Shown here: positions 35,082-45,809 of the stretch, piece by piece | Numbering within the stretch: position 1 is the stretch's first letter | Layout of the letters: the number at the start of each line of letters is the position of its first letter | Assembly: GCA_934047225.1 (NCBI GenBank) | Contig: OW203998.1 | Span: 17,375,280 to 17,439,279 of the forward strand | DNA length: 64,000 bases | From: Ypsolopha sequella | Lineage: Eukaryota > Arthropoda > Insecta > Lepidoptera > Ypsolophidae | Direction of reading: 5' to 3' | Program-made: the position numbers and the translations under genes | Notes under the pieces: model-generated | Databases searched by the model: none | What the model saw: only the letters and a program-made list of their open reading frames with translations | Told to the model about the DNA's origin: nothing

Positions 35082-36650
35082 ATGCCTTCGAAATCACAAG
35101 CCGCGATGTTTCGTGAGGCCGTAAAGGCGATAGTTCTGTTAAAGGAGATCGGTGAGGCGGTAGAGGCAGGCGACAGAAAAACTTATTCTGTGGCGGACTT
35201 CACCGCTCGTTACGCAAACATACAAAGCGTTAAAACTAAGTTAGAAAACGTGTATTATGAGATCCTTGACGATGAGGATTTGTCCGACGAAACTGAGGCA
35301 AACTACACAAAAAATTTTCAGTCGGCACTTAGCAATTATGATGCTATACTAGTGGCATTCGAAAATTTAAAAGTAAAATCAGCGCTTCCGGACAAGACGC
35401 AACCCCTCAGCTCAGGTACACCCGTTGGTGTTTTACCAAAAATACCCATACCGGAGTTTCATTCGAATGTTGAAGAATGGCCCTCATTTATTGCCGTTTT
35501 TAGGAGCCTCGTCAGTGAGATGGCTACAGTCTCGGATGCTGTCAAACTGCATTACTTGTTAGGCGCCCTAAAGGGTGAGGCACATGATATGGTGAAACAC
35601 CTCTACCCTACCAACGAGAATTATCCCATAGCCATGGAAATTCTAACCAAGCGTTACGACAATCGTCGTGTACTCATTGACCGGTTTGTGGACATTATAA
35701 TGAACCTTCCGCACATCCACATGCGCTCGGATATCCGCACATCATTCTTAATTCCGCTTATCTCAGCGCAAAGCGCTCTCCGCAATCTCGATCTGCCCAT
35801 GAAAGATTCCGACTATGTTTTCGTGTCCATGGTGGTGCGAAAACTACAAGGCGAGCTCCGCACTCTTTTTGAGCGGAAGTACGGATCTCGTGCAACTCTG
35901 CCCACGCTCAAGAACCTCATTGAGTTTCTGGAAGAGCACGCACGCTGCAAGGAGAATGAGTCATCGTTCCTTGCGTCACAGGAGGCTCCTTCTTCATCAC
36001 GGCTCGGCCCGTCAGAAAGGCTCGCTCAGCTCAATAAGCTGCTTCAACCCACTCGAGGTACTCCACGTCAGCCCTACCAGGCTCATCAAGAGTTCCGCCC
36101 CATAGCTCCTCGGCAGGACAATCGCTCCCCCCGTCCTATTCGTCAACCATTTATGGCATTTGAGACAGCGCCAGTTTACTCGGCCCGATCATCCCCATCA
36201 CCCACTCGCCGACAGAATTATTCGGCTCAACCTTCTTCCCCTACTGGTGGTATGCCATGCCCATACTGCAGGAATAGGGGACACAAACTCATCGCCTGCC
36301 CAGAATTCAACAACCAGCCAGTTCAAGGTCGGTGGGACTTTGTGAACTCACGCAACCGGTGCCGACGCTGTTTGGGTCCTCATTATGAGAACGAGTGCAG
36401 GTCTACACGTGCATGCAAGGAGTGTGGGCGGTCTGACCACCATACTTCACTGCATCGCCATGGGGCCATGTCTCCGACACGCTCATCTGCTCATTTGCTG
36501 CCTCCGTCTCTACGTGAGCAGCCCAGACAGCGCTCAGCGCATGAGCGTCAGTACCGTTCGGCACATGCTTCACAGGCATATACGTCCCATCCAAACTCGC
36601 CCACTCAATCGCGATCGCCAAGTAGGTCTCGGGTAGGTAGTCAACAATGA
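35082..36650 (+). CDS. gag: E1 Gag (BEL/Pao type)
   Basis: 522 residues form the structural protein that packages element RNA into virus-like particles. The start is taken as the ATG at 35082, with A at -3. The longer frame from 35040 begins with GTG, which is unlikely to be used. Around residues 120-230 is the BEL/Pao Gag region (PIPEFHSNVEEWPSFIAVF). Near the C-terminus are three zinc knuckles: CPYC-x4-H-x4-C, CRRC-x3-H-x4-C and CKEC-x4-H-x4-H. A proline/serine-rich linker precedes them. The frame ends at UGA 36648-36650, followed by CUA inside a stem-loop. The pol frame continues in register, so readthrough to Gag-Pol is likely. Confidence 0.93.
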   Translation: MPSKSQAAMFREAVKAIVLLKEIGEAVEAGDRKTYSVADFTARYANIQSVKTKLENVYYEILDDEDLSDETEANYTKNFQSALSNYDAILVAFENLKVKSALPDKTQPLSSGTPVGVLPKIPIPEFHSNVEEWPSFIAVFRSLVSEMATVSDAVKLHYLLGALKGEAHDMVKHLYPTNENYPIAMEILTKRYDNRRVLIDRFVDIIMNLPHIHMRSDIRTSFLIPLISAQSALRNLDLPMKDSDYVFVSMVVRKLQGELRTLFERKYGSRATLPTLKNLIEFLEEHARCKENESSFLASQEAPSSSRLGPSERLAQLNKLLQPTRGTPRQPYQAHQEFRPIAPRQDNRSPRPIRQPFMAFETAPVYSARSSPSPTRRQNYSAQPSSPTGGMPCPYCRNRGHKLIACPEFNNQPVQGRWDFVNSRNRCRRCLGPHYENECRSTRACKECGRSDHHTSLHRHGAMSPTRSSAHLLPPSLREQPRQRSAHERQYRSAHASQAYTSHPNSPTQSRSPSRSRVGSQQ

Positions 36651-36658
36651 CTACCTAC
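36633..36658 (+). promoter_or_regulatory. Stem-loop over the E1 gag stop codon, candidate readthrough signal
   Basis: GTAGGTAGTCA (36633-36643), the loop ACAA (36644-36647) and TGACTACCTAC (36648-36658) form a perfect 11-bp stem. The UGA stop is the first three bases of the 3' arm and is followed by CUA. UGA-CUA is a known leaky stop context in eukaryotic viruses and host genes. The recoding role is inference. Confidence 0.65.
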
Positions 36659-39600
36659 AATAACAGAGCACTATGAAGGCGAGGACGACCAGCACTCAGC
36701 ACACTCAGCACACTCAGCACACTCATCACACACTCAATCAGCACATACACACTCAGTTCATTTTCACTCAATGACTTCAACTCCAACAGAAGATTCCTGT
36801 AACTCCGCACAACGTGTAGTGAACGTCACTAACACACCAATTTTGTTGCCAACCGTCTCACTTAAAATAGCAGACGTACATGGTCAATTTCACTCAGCAC
36901 GAGCACTGTTAGACTGTGGAAGTATGCTAACTCTTTGTTCTCAGCGCATGGCCACAATTTTAAATTTACCATCAAAACATACATGTCTAAAAATCGCAGG
37001 AGTTGGAAATCAGCACACACAAAACTCAAAGGCATCAATCACAATTGTATGCCGACCTACTCACCGTGACACACCTATGATCACGGCCACAGCCCATATA
37101 TTGAAGAACGTAACTGGGTACCTACCGTTGGAAAAGGTTCCAGATCTCGCTCAGTTAACAGGTCACCCACCGATTCCTCTTGCTGATCGAGAATATCACA
37201 CACCAGCTCCGGTTGATCTAATACTAGGATCTGACGTTCTTGGTCAAGTGTTAGACGGAACCAAGGTTTCGCTCGGCCCTGGCAAGCCTATAGCCTTCGG
37301 CACGATATTTGATTTTACGTTGATTGGACCTTTCGAAAATTTACACACCTCACCCACGAATCAGGTCAATTCCGTTCACATTGTCGGCTCTCACACGGAC
37401 TCAGAGCATTCCACTCATGACATTCACAAAAGTCTTGAGAGGTTTTGGGAATCTGAGGAACCCCAAACCTACAAGCATACCAGCCCATTAGAGGATCAGT
37501 GTGAGGACATTTTCCGCACCACAACTACTCGTGAACCATCAGGTCAATATGTGGTTACACTGCCCTTTCTACACAACGCGCCGACATTAGGTTCCACTCA
37601 CGCTATTGCTCTGCGCAGGTTTCTCAACTTAGAGAAGAAGCTGCAAGCGAACCCGCCCTTCCGCTCGAAATACGTAGAATTCATGTCAGATTACATAAAA
37701 TTGGGACATATGTCGCCGTGTCACCCCAATACCTTTGCTCATAAATCCCATTTCTATATCCCACATCATGGCATATTCAAGCCAGGATCAGAAAAGTTGC
37801 GCTGTGTGTTTGACGGAAGTTGTAAGAGCTCAAACGGCGTCAATCTAAATGATTGTCTTCATACAGGTCCAGCTCTTCAGCAAGATATTGTTGACATTAT
37901 CATGTCCTTCAGGACCCACTCACAAGTTTTCAGCACAGACATCCGAATGATGTTCCGAAATATACTCATTCACCCAGAGCAAAGACGTTTTCAACTCATT
38001 CTCTGGCGGTCTTCACCCGACCAGCCCCTGCTCACGTATGCCCTTAATACCGTCACATATGGATTAAGGTCCAGCCCATACCATGCCATCCGCACTTTAC
38101 TCCAATTGGCTGATGACGAAGGTCATCGCTACCCCCACGCTGCTCAGGTCCTCCGCAAATCAATATTTGTGGACGACATTCTCTCAGGTGCAGATTCTGT
38201 AGAATCTGCTCAGTCGCTCCAAAGCGAACTGATCGAGTTACTCGCCCTAGGTGGCTTTCAGCTCAGTAAATGGACCTCCAACTCGCCCCAGCTCCTTGAA
38301 CGATTCCCAGATGACCAGTGCGACATGCCCAAGGACTTTGACTTCAGTCCCGACTCTAATTCCATTAAGGTTCTGGGAATACAGTGGATTCCTCAAACTG
38401 ATGAGTTCACTTACCGCATTTCTCTGCCCACTCATGCTCAAGTCACAAAGCGCTCCATTCTCAGTACAGTAGCGTCTCTCTATGACCCCAATGGCTGGGT
38501 CACTCCAGTCATCTTCCGCGCAAAGATTCTTCTCCAGAAGCTTTGGCTTCTGAAAATAGGATGGGATGAGCCTATCTCTGAAGAAGTCCACACAGAGTGG
38601 CAACACATCTCAGAGGATCTTCCTCAGCTCTCAAACCTCCGTTTACCTCGGCACATTTGTAAGTACAAGCCCACGTCTACTTACTCACTTCACGGGTTCG
38701 CGGACGCATCAGAGGCTGGCTTTGGTGCCGCTATCTACCTTCATGAGCGCAATATCACTGGACATGTCAATGTACACCTAATCATTGGCAAGTCCAAGGT
38801 CGCACCCATAAAGACTCGTCTCTCAATCCCGAAATTGGAGTTGTCAGCCGCGACTCTTTTATCTCAGCTCATGACTCGAGTGTCAGCCCAATTGTCAGCT
38901 CATATAGACATTCAAACACACACATGCTGGTCAGATAGCACAATAGTGTTGGCATGGCTCAATACCCCACCTCACCGATTACAGACTTTCGAGGCCAATC
39001 GAGTGGCTAAGATCACAGCTATTTCAACTAGCCATACGTGGAGGCATGTGCCCACGAATCTCAACCCTGCTGACTGTGCAAGCAGAGGCATGTCTGCCCA
39101 ATCTCTCTCACTTCATGACCTTTGGTGGTCACCCAGTTGGCTCAAAGAACCTACCTGCACTTGGCCCAAGATGCCACCCGCTCTAGGCCATCATGCTCTC
39201 CCAGGCCTTAAGCCCAAAAAGGTACCAGCACACATAGCAGTCCCAGATATCGATCTGGACTTGCTCACTCGCTACAGCTCACTTGACAAGCTCGTCGGAG
39301 TGACGGCTTGTATTAAAAGGTTCATATTCAATTGTCGGCACAGCCCAGATGCACGGCGCTCTGGTCCGTTGACAGCTAGTGAACGCAGGGACGCTCTGTT
39401 GCACTGGGTCCGCTCTGTTCAGCACAATGAGTTTGCTGAAGACATTAATCGTATCCAGACTGATAAAGTTTGTCCCGTTCGGCTCCAGCGTCTCTCGCCC
39501 TTCATAAAGGACGGCCTCTTGAGAGTCGGTGGTCGTCTCTCTCACGCGTCAATTAGGTATGACGCTCAACACCCACTCATTCTACCCAGCTCAAGTCCGC

Positions 39601-40805
39601 TCGTAGATCTCATTATAGATCACTATCACACAATACACTGCCACCCTGGAGCTGACACATTACACGCCATATTACGCCAGCAGTACTGGATTCTGTCCGC
39701 TCGTCGTATTATTAGACACCGCGTGTTTAAATGTATTAGATGTTTCCGGTGCCGCGCTCAGCCTAAGGCTCCGCTCATGGCTGATCTCCCAGTAGACAGA
39801 GTTACTCCTCAGCCAGTTTTTAGTCACGTCACGACGGACTTTGCTGGCCACTTCTTCGTTAAATCCAGCACGTTGAGGAACGCGAAACTCATAAAAGCGT
39901 ACTTTTGTATTTTCGTTTGCCTCGCAACAAAGGCGGTTCATTTGGAACCAGTCTCTGCACTCTCAACGGAAGCGTTCTTTGCGGCATTGCAACGTTTTAT
40001 CTCACGTCGCGGTACTCCGGTTCTCATTCGTTCAGACTGCGGCACAAACTATGTAGGTGCTAGGAATCAACTCATTGAAGTTCAGAACTTCCTCAGGTCA
40101 AACAATGATGCAATCACTCACAAACTCGCGAATCAGCACATAACTTGGTTATTAAACCCGCCTAAAGGGCCTTGGTTCGGCGCACTGCACGAAATAAACG
40201 TAAAATCCACCAAGCAACTACTTTATCGCGTGATAGGTGAACAGCACCTCACTTTTGAGGAATTCTCTACCCTTTTGGCTCGAATTGAGGCTGTACTCAA
40301 CTCAAGACCCCTCTGCCCAATTTCATCCGACCCTACGGACTTTGAACCTCTCACGGCCGGACATTTCATTATTGGTCGTCCGCTCACCGCTCTACCTGAG
40401 CAGTCTTTTGACGACAGACCCATATCTGCTCTTAAACGGTTTCAACTCATTCAAGCGCTCTCTCAGCGCTTTTGGACTCTCTGGTCCAGATCCTACCTCC
40501 ATACCCTGCAAACCCGCTCCAAATGGCTCTCCCCTTCTTCCCCTCCTCAAGTGGGTGAACTGGTCCTCATCAAAGAGGATGACCTGCCTCCGCTCCAATG
40601 GAAGTTGGGAAGAATTCTCCGCACGATACCTGGCAAGGATGGAGTGATACGAGTTGTGGATCTGGACACAGCTCATGGAAATCTGCGACGACCTGTGTTC
40701 AAGATAGCCAGGCTGCCGTTGGATTCAGCTCAAGAGGAGCCGCAGCCCCGGCCCCCCCAGGATGTTCACGCTACACTACGTTACCAGCATGACGTTAGAA
40801 CATGA
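36651..40805 (+). CDS. pol: E1 Pol (protease, reverse transcriptase, RNase H, integrase)
   Basis: The frame is open from directly after the gag UGA to TGA 40803-40805. Its first ATG is at 36771, and residues are numbered from there. The retropepsin motif LLDCGS has its aspartate at 48. Reverse transcriptase has FSTDIRMMFRN and the catalytic FVDD at 466-469. RNase H begins HGFADAS at 641-647 and includes NPADCASRG. Integrase has the zinc-binding H/C cluster (951-994) and the catalytic triad D1023, D1089, E1141. A C-terminal BEL/Pao domain follows (LIKEDDLPPLQWKLGRI). The last 14 codons run into the 3' LTR. No internal stop or frameshift is seen, so the protein looks functional. Expression is probably as a Gag-Pol fusion by readthrough. 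Confidence 0.93.
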   Translation, partial: LPTITEHYEGEDDQHSAHSAHSAHSSHTQSAHTHSVHFHSMTSTPTEDSCNSAQRVVNVTNTPILLPTVSLKIADVHGQFHSARALLDCGSMLTLCSQRMATILNLPSKHTCLKIAGVGNQHTQNSKASITIVCRPTHRDTPMITATAHILKNVTGYLPLEKVPDLAQLTGHPPIPLADREYHTPAPVDLILGSDVLGQVLDGTKVSLGPGKPIAFGTIFDFTLIGPFENLHTSPTNQVNSVHIVGSHTDSEHSTHDIHKSLERFWESEEPQTYKHTSPLEDQCEDIFRTTTTREPSGQYVVTLPFLHNAPTLGSTHAIALRRFLNLEKKLQANPPFRSKYVEFMSDYIKLGHMSPCHPNTFAHKSHFYIPHHGIFKPGSEKLRCVFDGSCKSSNGVNLNDCLHTGPALQQDIVDIIMSFRTHSQVFSTDIRMMFRNILIHPEQRRFQLILWRSSPDQPLLTYALNTVTYGLRSSPYHAIRTLLQLADDEGHRYPHAAQVLRKSIFVDDILSGADSVESAQSLQSELIELLALGGFQLSKWTSNSPQLLERFPDDQCDMPKDFDFSPDSNSIKVLGIQWIPQTDEFTYRISLPTHAQVTKRSILSTVASLYDPNGWVTPVIFRAKILLQKLWLLKIGWDEPISEEVHTEWQHISEDLPQLSNLRLPRHICKYKPTSTYSLHGFADASEAGFGAAIYLHERNITGHVNVHLIIGKSKVAPIKTRLSIPKLELSAATLLSQLMTRVSAQLSAHIDIQTHTCWSDSTIVLAWLNTPPHRLQTFEANRVAKITAISTSHTWRHVPTNLNPADCASRGMSAQSLSLHDLWWSPSWLKEPTCTWPKMPPALGHHALPGLKPKKVPAHIAVPDIDLDLLTRYSSLDKLVGVTACIKRFIFNCRHSPDARRSGPLTASERRDALLHWVRSVQHNEFAEDINRIQTDKVCPVRLQRLSPFIKDGLLRVGGRLSHASIRYDAQHPLILPSSSPLVDLIIDHYHTIHCHPGADTLHAILRQQYWILSARRIIRHRVFKCIRCFRCRAQPKAPLMADLPVDRVTPQPVFSHVTTDFAGHFFVKSSTLRNAKLIKAYFCIFVCLATKAVHLEPVSALSTEAFFAALQRFISRRGTPVLIRSDCGTNYVGARNQLIEVQNFLRSNNDAITHKLANQHITWLLNPPKGPWFGALHEINVKSTKQLLYRVIGEQHLTFEEFSTLLARIEAVLNSRPLCPISSDPTDFEPLTAGHFIIGRPLTALPEQSFDDRPISALKRFQLIQALSQRFWTLWSRSYLHTLQTRSKWLSPSSPPQVGELVLIKEDDLPPLQWKLGRILRTIPGKDGVIRVVDLDTAHGNLRRPVFKIARLPLDSAQEEPQPRPPQDVHATLRYQHDVRT
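36684..36770 (+). repeat. CACTCAGCA tandem repeats at the E1 gag-pol junction
   Basis: A roughly 9-bp unit (CACTCAGCA) is repeated and then degenerates into further CACTCA copies, giving about seven CACTCA in 85 bases. The stretch is open in the gag/pol frame and would encode a histidine/serine/alanine-rich linker in a readthrough product. It is the densest cluster of the CTCA motif enriched across E1. Confidence 0.7.
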
Positions 40806-41230
40806 CGTGTCATTCGCGTGCGCATGCGCGGATGACCACTCCCCCCCCCCCCCCGCCGCGCGCGGATCGAGGCGCGCGCGGGCGCTGGACTCTCTCTCTT
40901 CCGCCCGAAACGTGTCGACAGACACACGTATGCATACTCGCGTCGCGACACAAACAATATCGCGTACCTAAAGTGTTGTGTTAGTACAAGTGCTGTGTAC
41001 ATCACTCCAACCAAGTGACTCCAAGACATCCCTGCACAGACGCCATCACAACTAGCCCAACAAGGAAGGCTCAGCCCGCTCAGCGCATCCACCATCGGCC
41101 CGTCCACAGACATTCGAACCAGGTCAGCGCACCCACATTCTATATCCCACAATCTTTTTATTTACCCGTGTCACCTCATCCCATTATCCTCAAATCCCAT
41201 CCGCCCTGCATCCTGTGGCCAGCGGCTACA
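40763..41230 (+). repeat. E1 3' LTR
   Basis: 468 bp, TGTTCACG to GGCTACA, followed by the CGTAG target duplication. Directly upstream, where a polypurine tract is expected, the sequence is GGCCCCCCCAGGA, a C-run plus AGGA. E2 has the similar CCCCCGGGAGCA. Confidence 0.95.
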
Positions 41231-41235
41231 CGTAG

Positions 41236-43110
41236 AATAGAACTATTAATTAGTGAAATAACAAAAAACGGTATTTAAAAAATTATTTTAAGAACATTTT
41301 ATCAAATCGAAACTTATCGAGAGTTTAAAACACAAAACGCGTCGATATTTCCCTCAGTTTCGCTGGGACATCGCAGCGTTCAGACGTGTGTTGTGTAGCT
41401 CGACGTCATTTTACCTCTCGCTCGCACGGTTGCTCCCTTTCCCTCGTGTAGATTCTTATGGAGAAGCGAACTGTATCATTAAAGTTGCTCTACTTGAATA
41501 TTGCACTTATCATTTAATAAGTAAACAACTATGGATAAAATATTTTTTGAATATTTTAAGAAATCCCTGTTTCGATAAAATAAAGTCTAATCTACGTCCG
41601 TCCGTATTTCACAGCATCATAACTTTAGCACTATCAAGATAAAGACATGTAGTTTGGCACAAAAATAGCATTAATTTGCCTACATATTACATTGTAAAAA
41701 AAATATGAAAAATTTGAAATTGTTTAAAATATTTTCAAAACAAAAGTGAGAAAAATAAAAAATATCCTAAAAATACAATATGGGTATCAATAATGTAGAC
41801 ACTAAAAAGGTGATTGTAAAAATATATACTTTTACTATATTTACTGGCACTGGTTTTGTGAAATCTTCAAAAAAACTACAATAACGTGTATGTCCGAAAC
41901 TGGTAGACCGAAAAATATGAAAAAATGTCCATTATAGATCATAACTGACCAATAACCGGGAAAACTATGGTGATTTAAAAATATAAAAAAAGTAAAATAA
42001 ATAAAAAAAAAACATTTATAAAAATACAATATGGGTATCACATTGTAGGTATTAAAAAGCTTATTGTAATAATATATAGTTTGGCTATATTTAATTCCAT
42101 CTATTTCGAGAAATCCTTGAAAATCTATAAAAAAATGTATGTCCCCCCTCTTATCTCCAAAACTGGTGCACCGAAAAATATGAAAAAAATCATGGTAATA
42201 TGCGTTTACGTAAAAATTACAGAAAAAATAAAGCGGTTGAGAAATTCACGAAAAAAAATTATAAATTTTATCATCCACAATACGGAACCCTAGGTTCTGA
42301 CTAGAGTCTGACTCGCACTTGGCCAGTTTTTTTTCAAGATATTTGCGGTAGGCCGTTTTTTTGGGCGGTTTTAATTTAGTTTTCGGAGCTTTTATTAAAT
42401 TAATTTTAGCTTAATTTTTACCATAAGTATCCGGTTATCCGGATAATACATTATCCGTTATCCGGATAGTAAAAATCTGCGAATAATTGCATGCCCTAAT
42501 TTGCTTAGATTAAGTTATGTTAATGTGTGTTAATTCGAAAACCCGTAAAGCCGTATTTTAGAAGTTGTGGTCTATAAAACCCACGGGGATGGCGTGACAC
42601 AATTTTTATACCAGCACCGCTGTCGCCACTTTTTGGAATAACTAAAGCCGAAGCTACATCCTTTTTATTACTTTACTTACTTTTATTTAAAATATATTAA
42701 AAAGCTATCGAAGTCACTAAAACCGACAGTCGAGATAACAACGTGCTAGACAATAATGCATCAAAACAAAAGAACGTACGCAGCTGCGGTTCTTATCATT
42801 AAAACATCACATTTCTAAAACTAAATTTTTTACCTTTTTTATTGCACCTTAGTCATAATCATGGACACACAAACCGACAGACACTTAATTACCGTAAGGG
42901 TTTCTATTTTTGATATTATATTACTTAAAGAACTGATTGTAATATGTGTGTGAGTATTAGGAATACATAATTTTGAATGTTTTCATTGTTACGATTTGAT
43001 TATTAATTTTCTACATTTCCAAATTTTATAAAGGTATTTTTTATGTCAGGCATTAGTTAAATGAAAATCTTGATGAATAAAGAAATTTTCGGGCACAACT
43101 ACACGCTTTT
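41236..43110. other. Intergenic DNA with a duplicated block, no supported gene
   Basis: AAAAATACAATATGGGTATC begins two diverged copies of a block of about 250 bp (41772 and 42022) that share CCGAAAAATATGAAAAAA. A CGGAACCCTAGGTTCTGACT / GACTCGCACTTGGCC segment at 42280-42325 is a motif I recognise from dispersed insect repeats. 42425-42475 has TTATCCGGATAA-type short palindromes. Confidence 0.4.
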
Positions 43111-43119
43111 TAGGGCATG

Positions 43120-43265
43120 CAGGTTTCCTTAGAGCGATAGGGCTCATCACGTTGAGACGTAATAATCGTCAGAGAAACGCGGGTGTACTTATAGGTACAC
43201 GTATGGATGGACTTATGACTTGCATCTCACAGTTCACACTCGGAACACCTCTTGACACCCCTTCG
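43120..43265 (+). repeat. Repeat family R-E copy
   Basis: GGGCATGCAGG, ACGTTGAGACGTAATAATCG, AACGCGGGTGTAC and the hairpin arm CACAGTTCACACTCGGAACA match the family at 7900-8350. Confidence 0.6.
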
Positions 43266-45180
43266 GTAAAAATTTGCAAATAATTGCATGACCTATAAAA
43301 TGTATTGTGTCTAAATACTAATCACTTTTACTGCTACCAATAAGCCATCTATTCCAGATAGATTTACTTTTGTTTATTTTGCTTTTGCAAATTCATTTTG
43401 TTTGTTCCGATAAACAAACCAAACTTTGTAAATTACCGTTACTTGAATAATTAAAAATCTTCACATGTCAAATTTTAAGTAATCGTACACTCATTTAACG
43501 AAGTAGAGCAACATTCAGGTGCGGTCTCTAACATCTTAATGCAGCGGGGGGAGCGCCACTTCTAGAGCCTCAGGTAAGATGAAAGCGAAATGTTGCAAAG
43601 AGAGTCTGGGGCCTTAAGGGCCACACTTATTCCGCAACTAAGTCGCGAGGACCAAGACTATAATGGCTCATGATTCCAAAATACTGTAGTTTTGCCGCGC
43701 AAATTTTCATATTGGGTTTAGCCGGTAGCTAACGCTACTAATATAATAACGCTACTTTTATAATACTAACGTATGATAACAGGTTGTGAGTTTTGATACT
43801 ATTATAAATAGCAGCACGTTAATATTATACCTACATGTGTGGATTTTAAATAAACTATAGCGCGGTCCCGCCAGCGACCGCGGGCCGTATTAGTGGTGCT
43901 CGCGGGCCGGTTTTTGCCCACGGGCCGTAGTTTGGAGACTCCTGACCATCACTCCGATCGATGATATTAAGGTTTCTCCCAACGCCAACGACCTTGAACT
44001 GAGTAACTTTGTAACCATTTTATACGGTAACTGTAGCATTTTTTAATAGAAGAAAAATACATAGAAATCTACATGATACAAATAGTGATGTGGTTTTTCC
44101 TGAATTTTATTTTAATATACAGAAGTGAAGCAAGAAAATTCCAAGTTTACCCCTATTCTCGATTTTTGTCCACTTGTAACAATATAACTGCTACAGTTTT
44201 TATCGAAACAGTATAAAAATTTATAAACTTCTAGACAAAATAATATTAAATGATGTGGTTTTCTCAGTTCTTGGAAATTCATTTTGTTTTAGATAAAATT
44301 AATTAAAAACACACTATTTTCGCACTTGTCAGCTGCAGCAATTGACGTAACAGCCATGTTGCAGTGCGAGCTGATAAGAACTTTATTTTAATATGATTTT
44401 GTTCGAAATTTCAACCACCACAAATAGAGTTGCTAATTTTTCCGACGGAGCCACCTTAAAGAAAACCGCATCCATATCTGTTTAGTGGTTCTCAAGTTAA
44501 AAGACTGACAGACGGACAAAAATTCAATTTTTTTTAGTTTTGGCTTAATAGAATAGAATGACATTTATTTCGACCAACTTGTGGATCATAATTATAACAT
44601 ACACAATACAATAATAAACATATAATAATAACACATCAATAATAAACTAAACTTAATAACTTCAATTAAATTCTATATACCTAATAAATTCCATTAAAAT
44701 TATGAAAAAATACATATTCTATGTTCAGACACAACTTTTCTACAACTTAACTATTAGTCCATAACATCAAATAGCCAGTTTAAGAAAATAATGCTTTATG
44801 GCACTTCTTCACTTTTTATTATTGTTAAAATATGGTCAGCAGCGCCTTAATAGTGACCAAAGGTTAAACACCAAATTTTGCCACTTCTGATGCTATATTC
44901 TACTCAGAAGGCATCTAATATTTGATAAGGTCATTTGAGTACATATTACATAATATTATCCTATAACCATTACGTAATAATAAGAGTGAAATATACGGGT
45001 GGCGGAATTCAGCGGAAACATTCCGTAACATTGTATGCGAGTTTTGTACGAGATTAGGTTTTTTTTTTTAAGAGTCGATTCTCCGGATTTGTAACAAAAT
45101 GTCAAGAAAAAATTATAATGGACAAAATAATACTTTTCGCTATGAGCAATATGTGTACCAATAGTTTAAGTTTACTTTAT
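43266..45180. other. Intergenic DNA with a hAT-like end, no supported gene
   Basis: 43860-43954 is CpG-rich (GCGACCGCGGGCCGTATTAG) and ends AGTTTGGAGACTCCTG, as in hAT-type termini. 44540-44660 (AATAGAATGACATTTATTTC) looks like an inverted LINE 3' end but has no partner in the window. Confidence 0.35.
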
Positions 45181-45185
45181 GCATA

Positions 45186-45575
45186 ATAGTAGTTTATGCT
45201 ACAAGGGCGCAAAGGAATAAATTACGAGGACGATTTAAAACACGAGCGTAGCGAGTGTTTTAAACGTAACCGAGGAATTTATTGCTGTTACGCCCGTGTA
45301 TCATACTACATTTTTCAATGCATAGTGTGAGGAGATGAAAACAAATATAATCTTGTGAACTTTAAATCATAATTGGCTCAAAAGGACTGTATCCATAGCC
45401 GTTAAACGGTGTAAAAAAAGTATAACGTCTATGGTACACAGGAAAGGCTGCAGGTTAGCCAACCATTGAAAATAAATTAAAAAAAATAATAATAATAAAG
45501 CCCTAGGGCAAAATAATCGACTTTCTGTTCGGTTTTGATGCATAAAAAGTGGGCCTTTACGAGCACATGCATTGA
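45186..45575 (+). repeat. Interspersed repeat family R-A, copy 3
   Basis: Near-identical in order to 1346-1690, plus the A/T-rich spacer and GCCCTAGGGC present in the copy at 5.7 kb. Confidence 0.75.
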
Positions 45576-45648
45576 AAACGTATTTTTAATGATATTATGG
45601 TAGCTTCAAAATAATTGGACTATGGAAAACGCTGCCATAAAAGCCGAT

Positions 45649-45808
45649 TCTGAAGGCTTTAATTTTAGTTTTAGTGCTGTCACAACAAAATTTCATTTAT
45701 TGCAAAATAGTCCTTAAACTCTAGGAACATAAGCTAAATTACTTTGGAATAATTTTAGTTTTGACAGCACTAAAACTAAAATTAAAGCCTTCAGAATCAG
45801 CTACATTA
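45649..45808. mobile_element. Foldback MITE family M-1, copy 3
   Basis: The cleanest copy. Arms GATTCTGAAGGCTTTAATTT and AAATTAAAGCCTTCAGAATC bracket the shared CATTTATTGCAAAATAGTCC and AGCTAAATTACTTTGG interior. Confidence 0.75.
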
Positions 45809-45809
45809 T

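Larger units (their letters stand above)
33417..41230 (+). mobile_element. Complete BEL/Pao LTR retrotransposon (E1)
   Basis: The element is 7,814 bp, bounded by CGTAG target duplications (33412-33416 and 41231-41235). In order it has the 5' LTR, a leader of about 1.2 kb, gag, an in-frame UGA, pol (protease, reverse transcriptase, RNase H, integrase, C-terminal domain) and the 3' LTR. There is no env. All catalytic residues I looked for are present. The LTRs differ only by one C in a homopolymer, so insertion was very recent. Domain order with integrase last, plus the Pao-type gag zinc knuckles, places it in BEL/Pao. Confidence 0.95.

Noticed and set aside
32934..43954. One hAT element spanning E1, from CAGGGGTCTCC to GGAGACTCCTG
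   Set aside because: The 8-bp flanks differ and no internal continuity was found, so the two ends are kept as separate hints.
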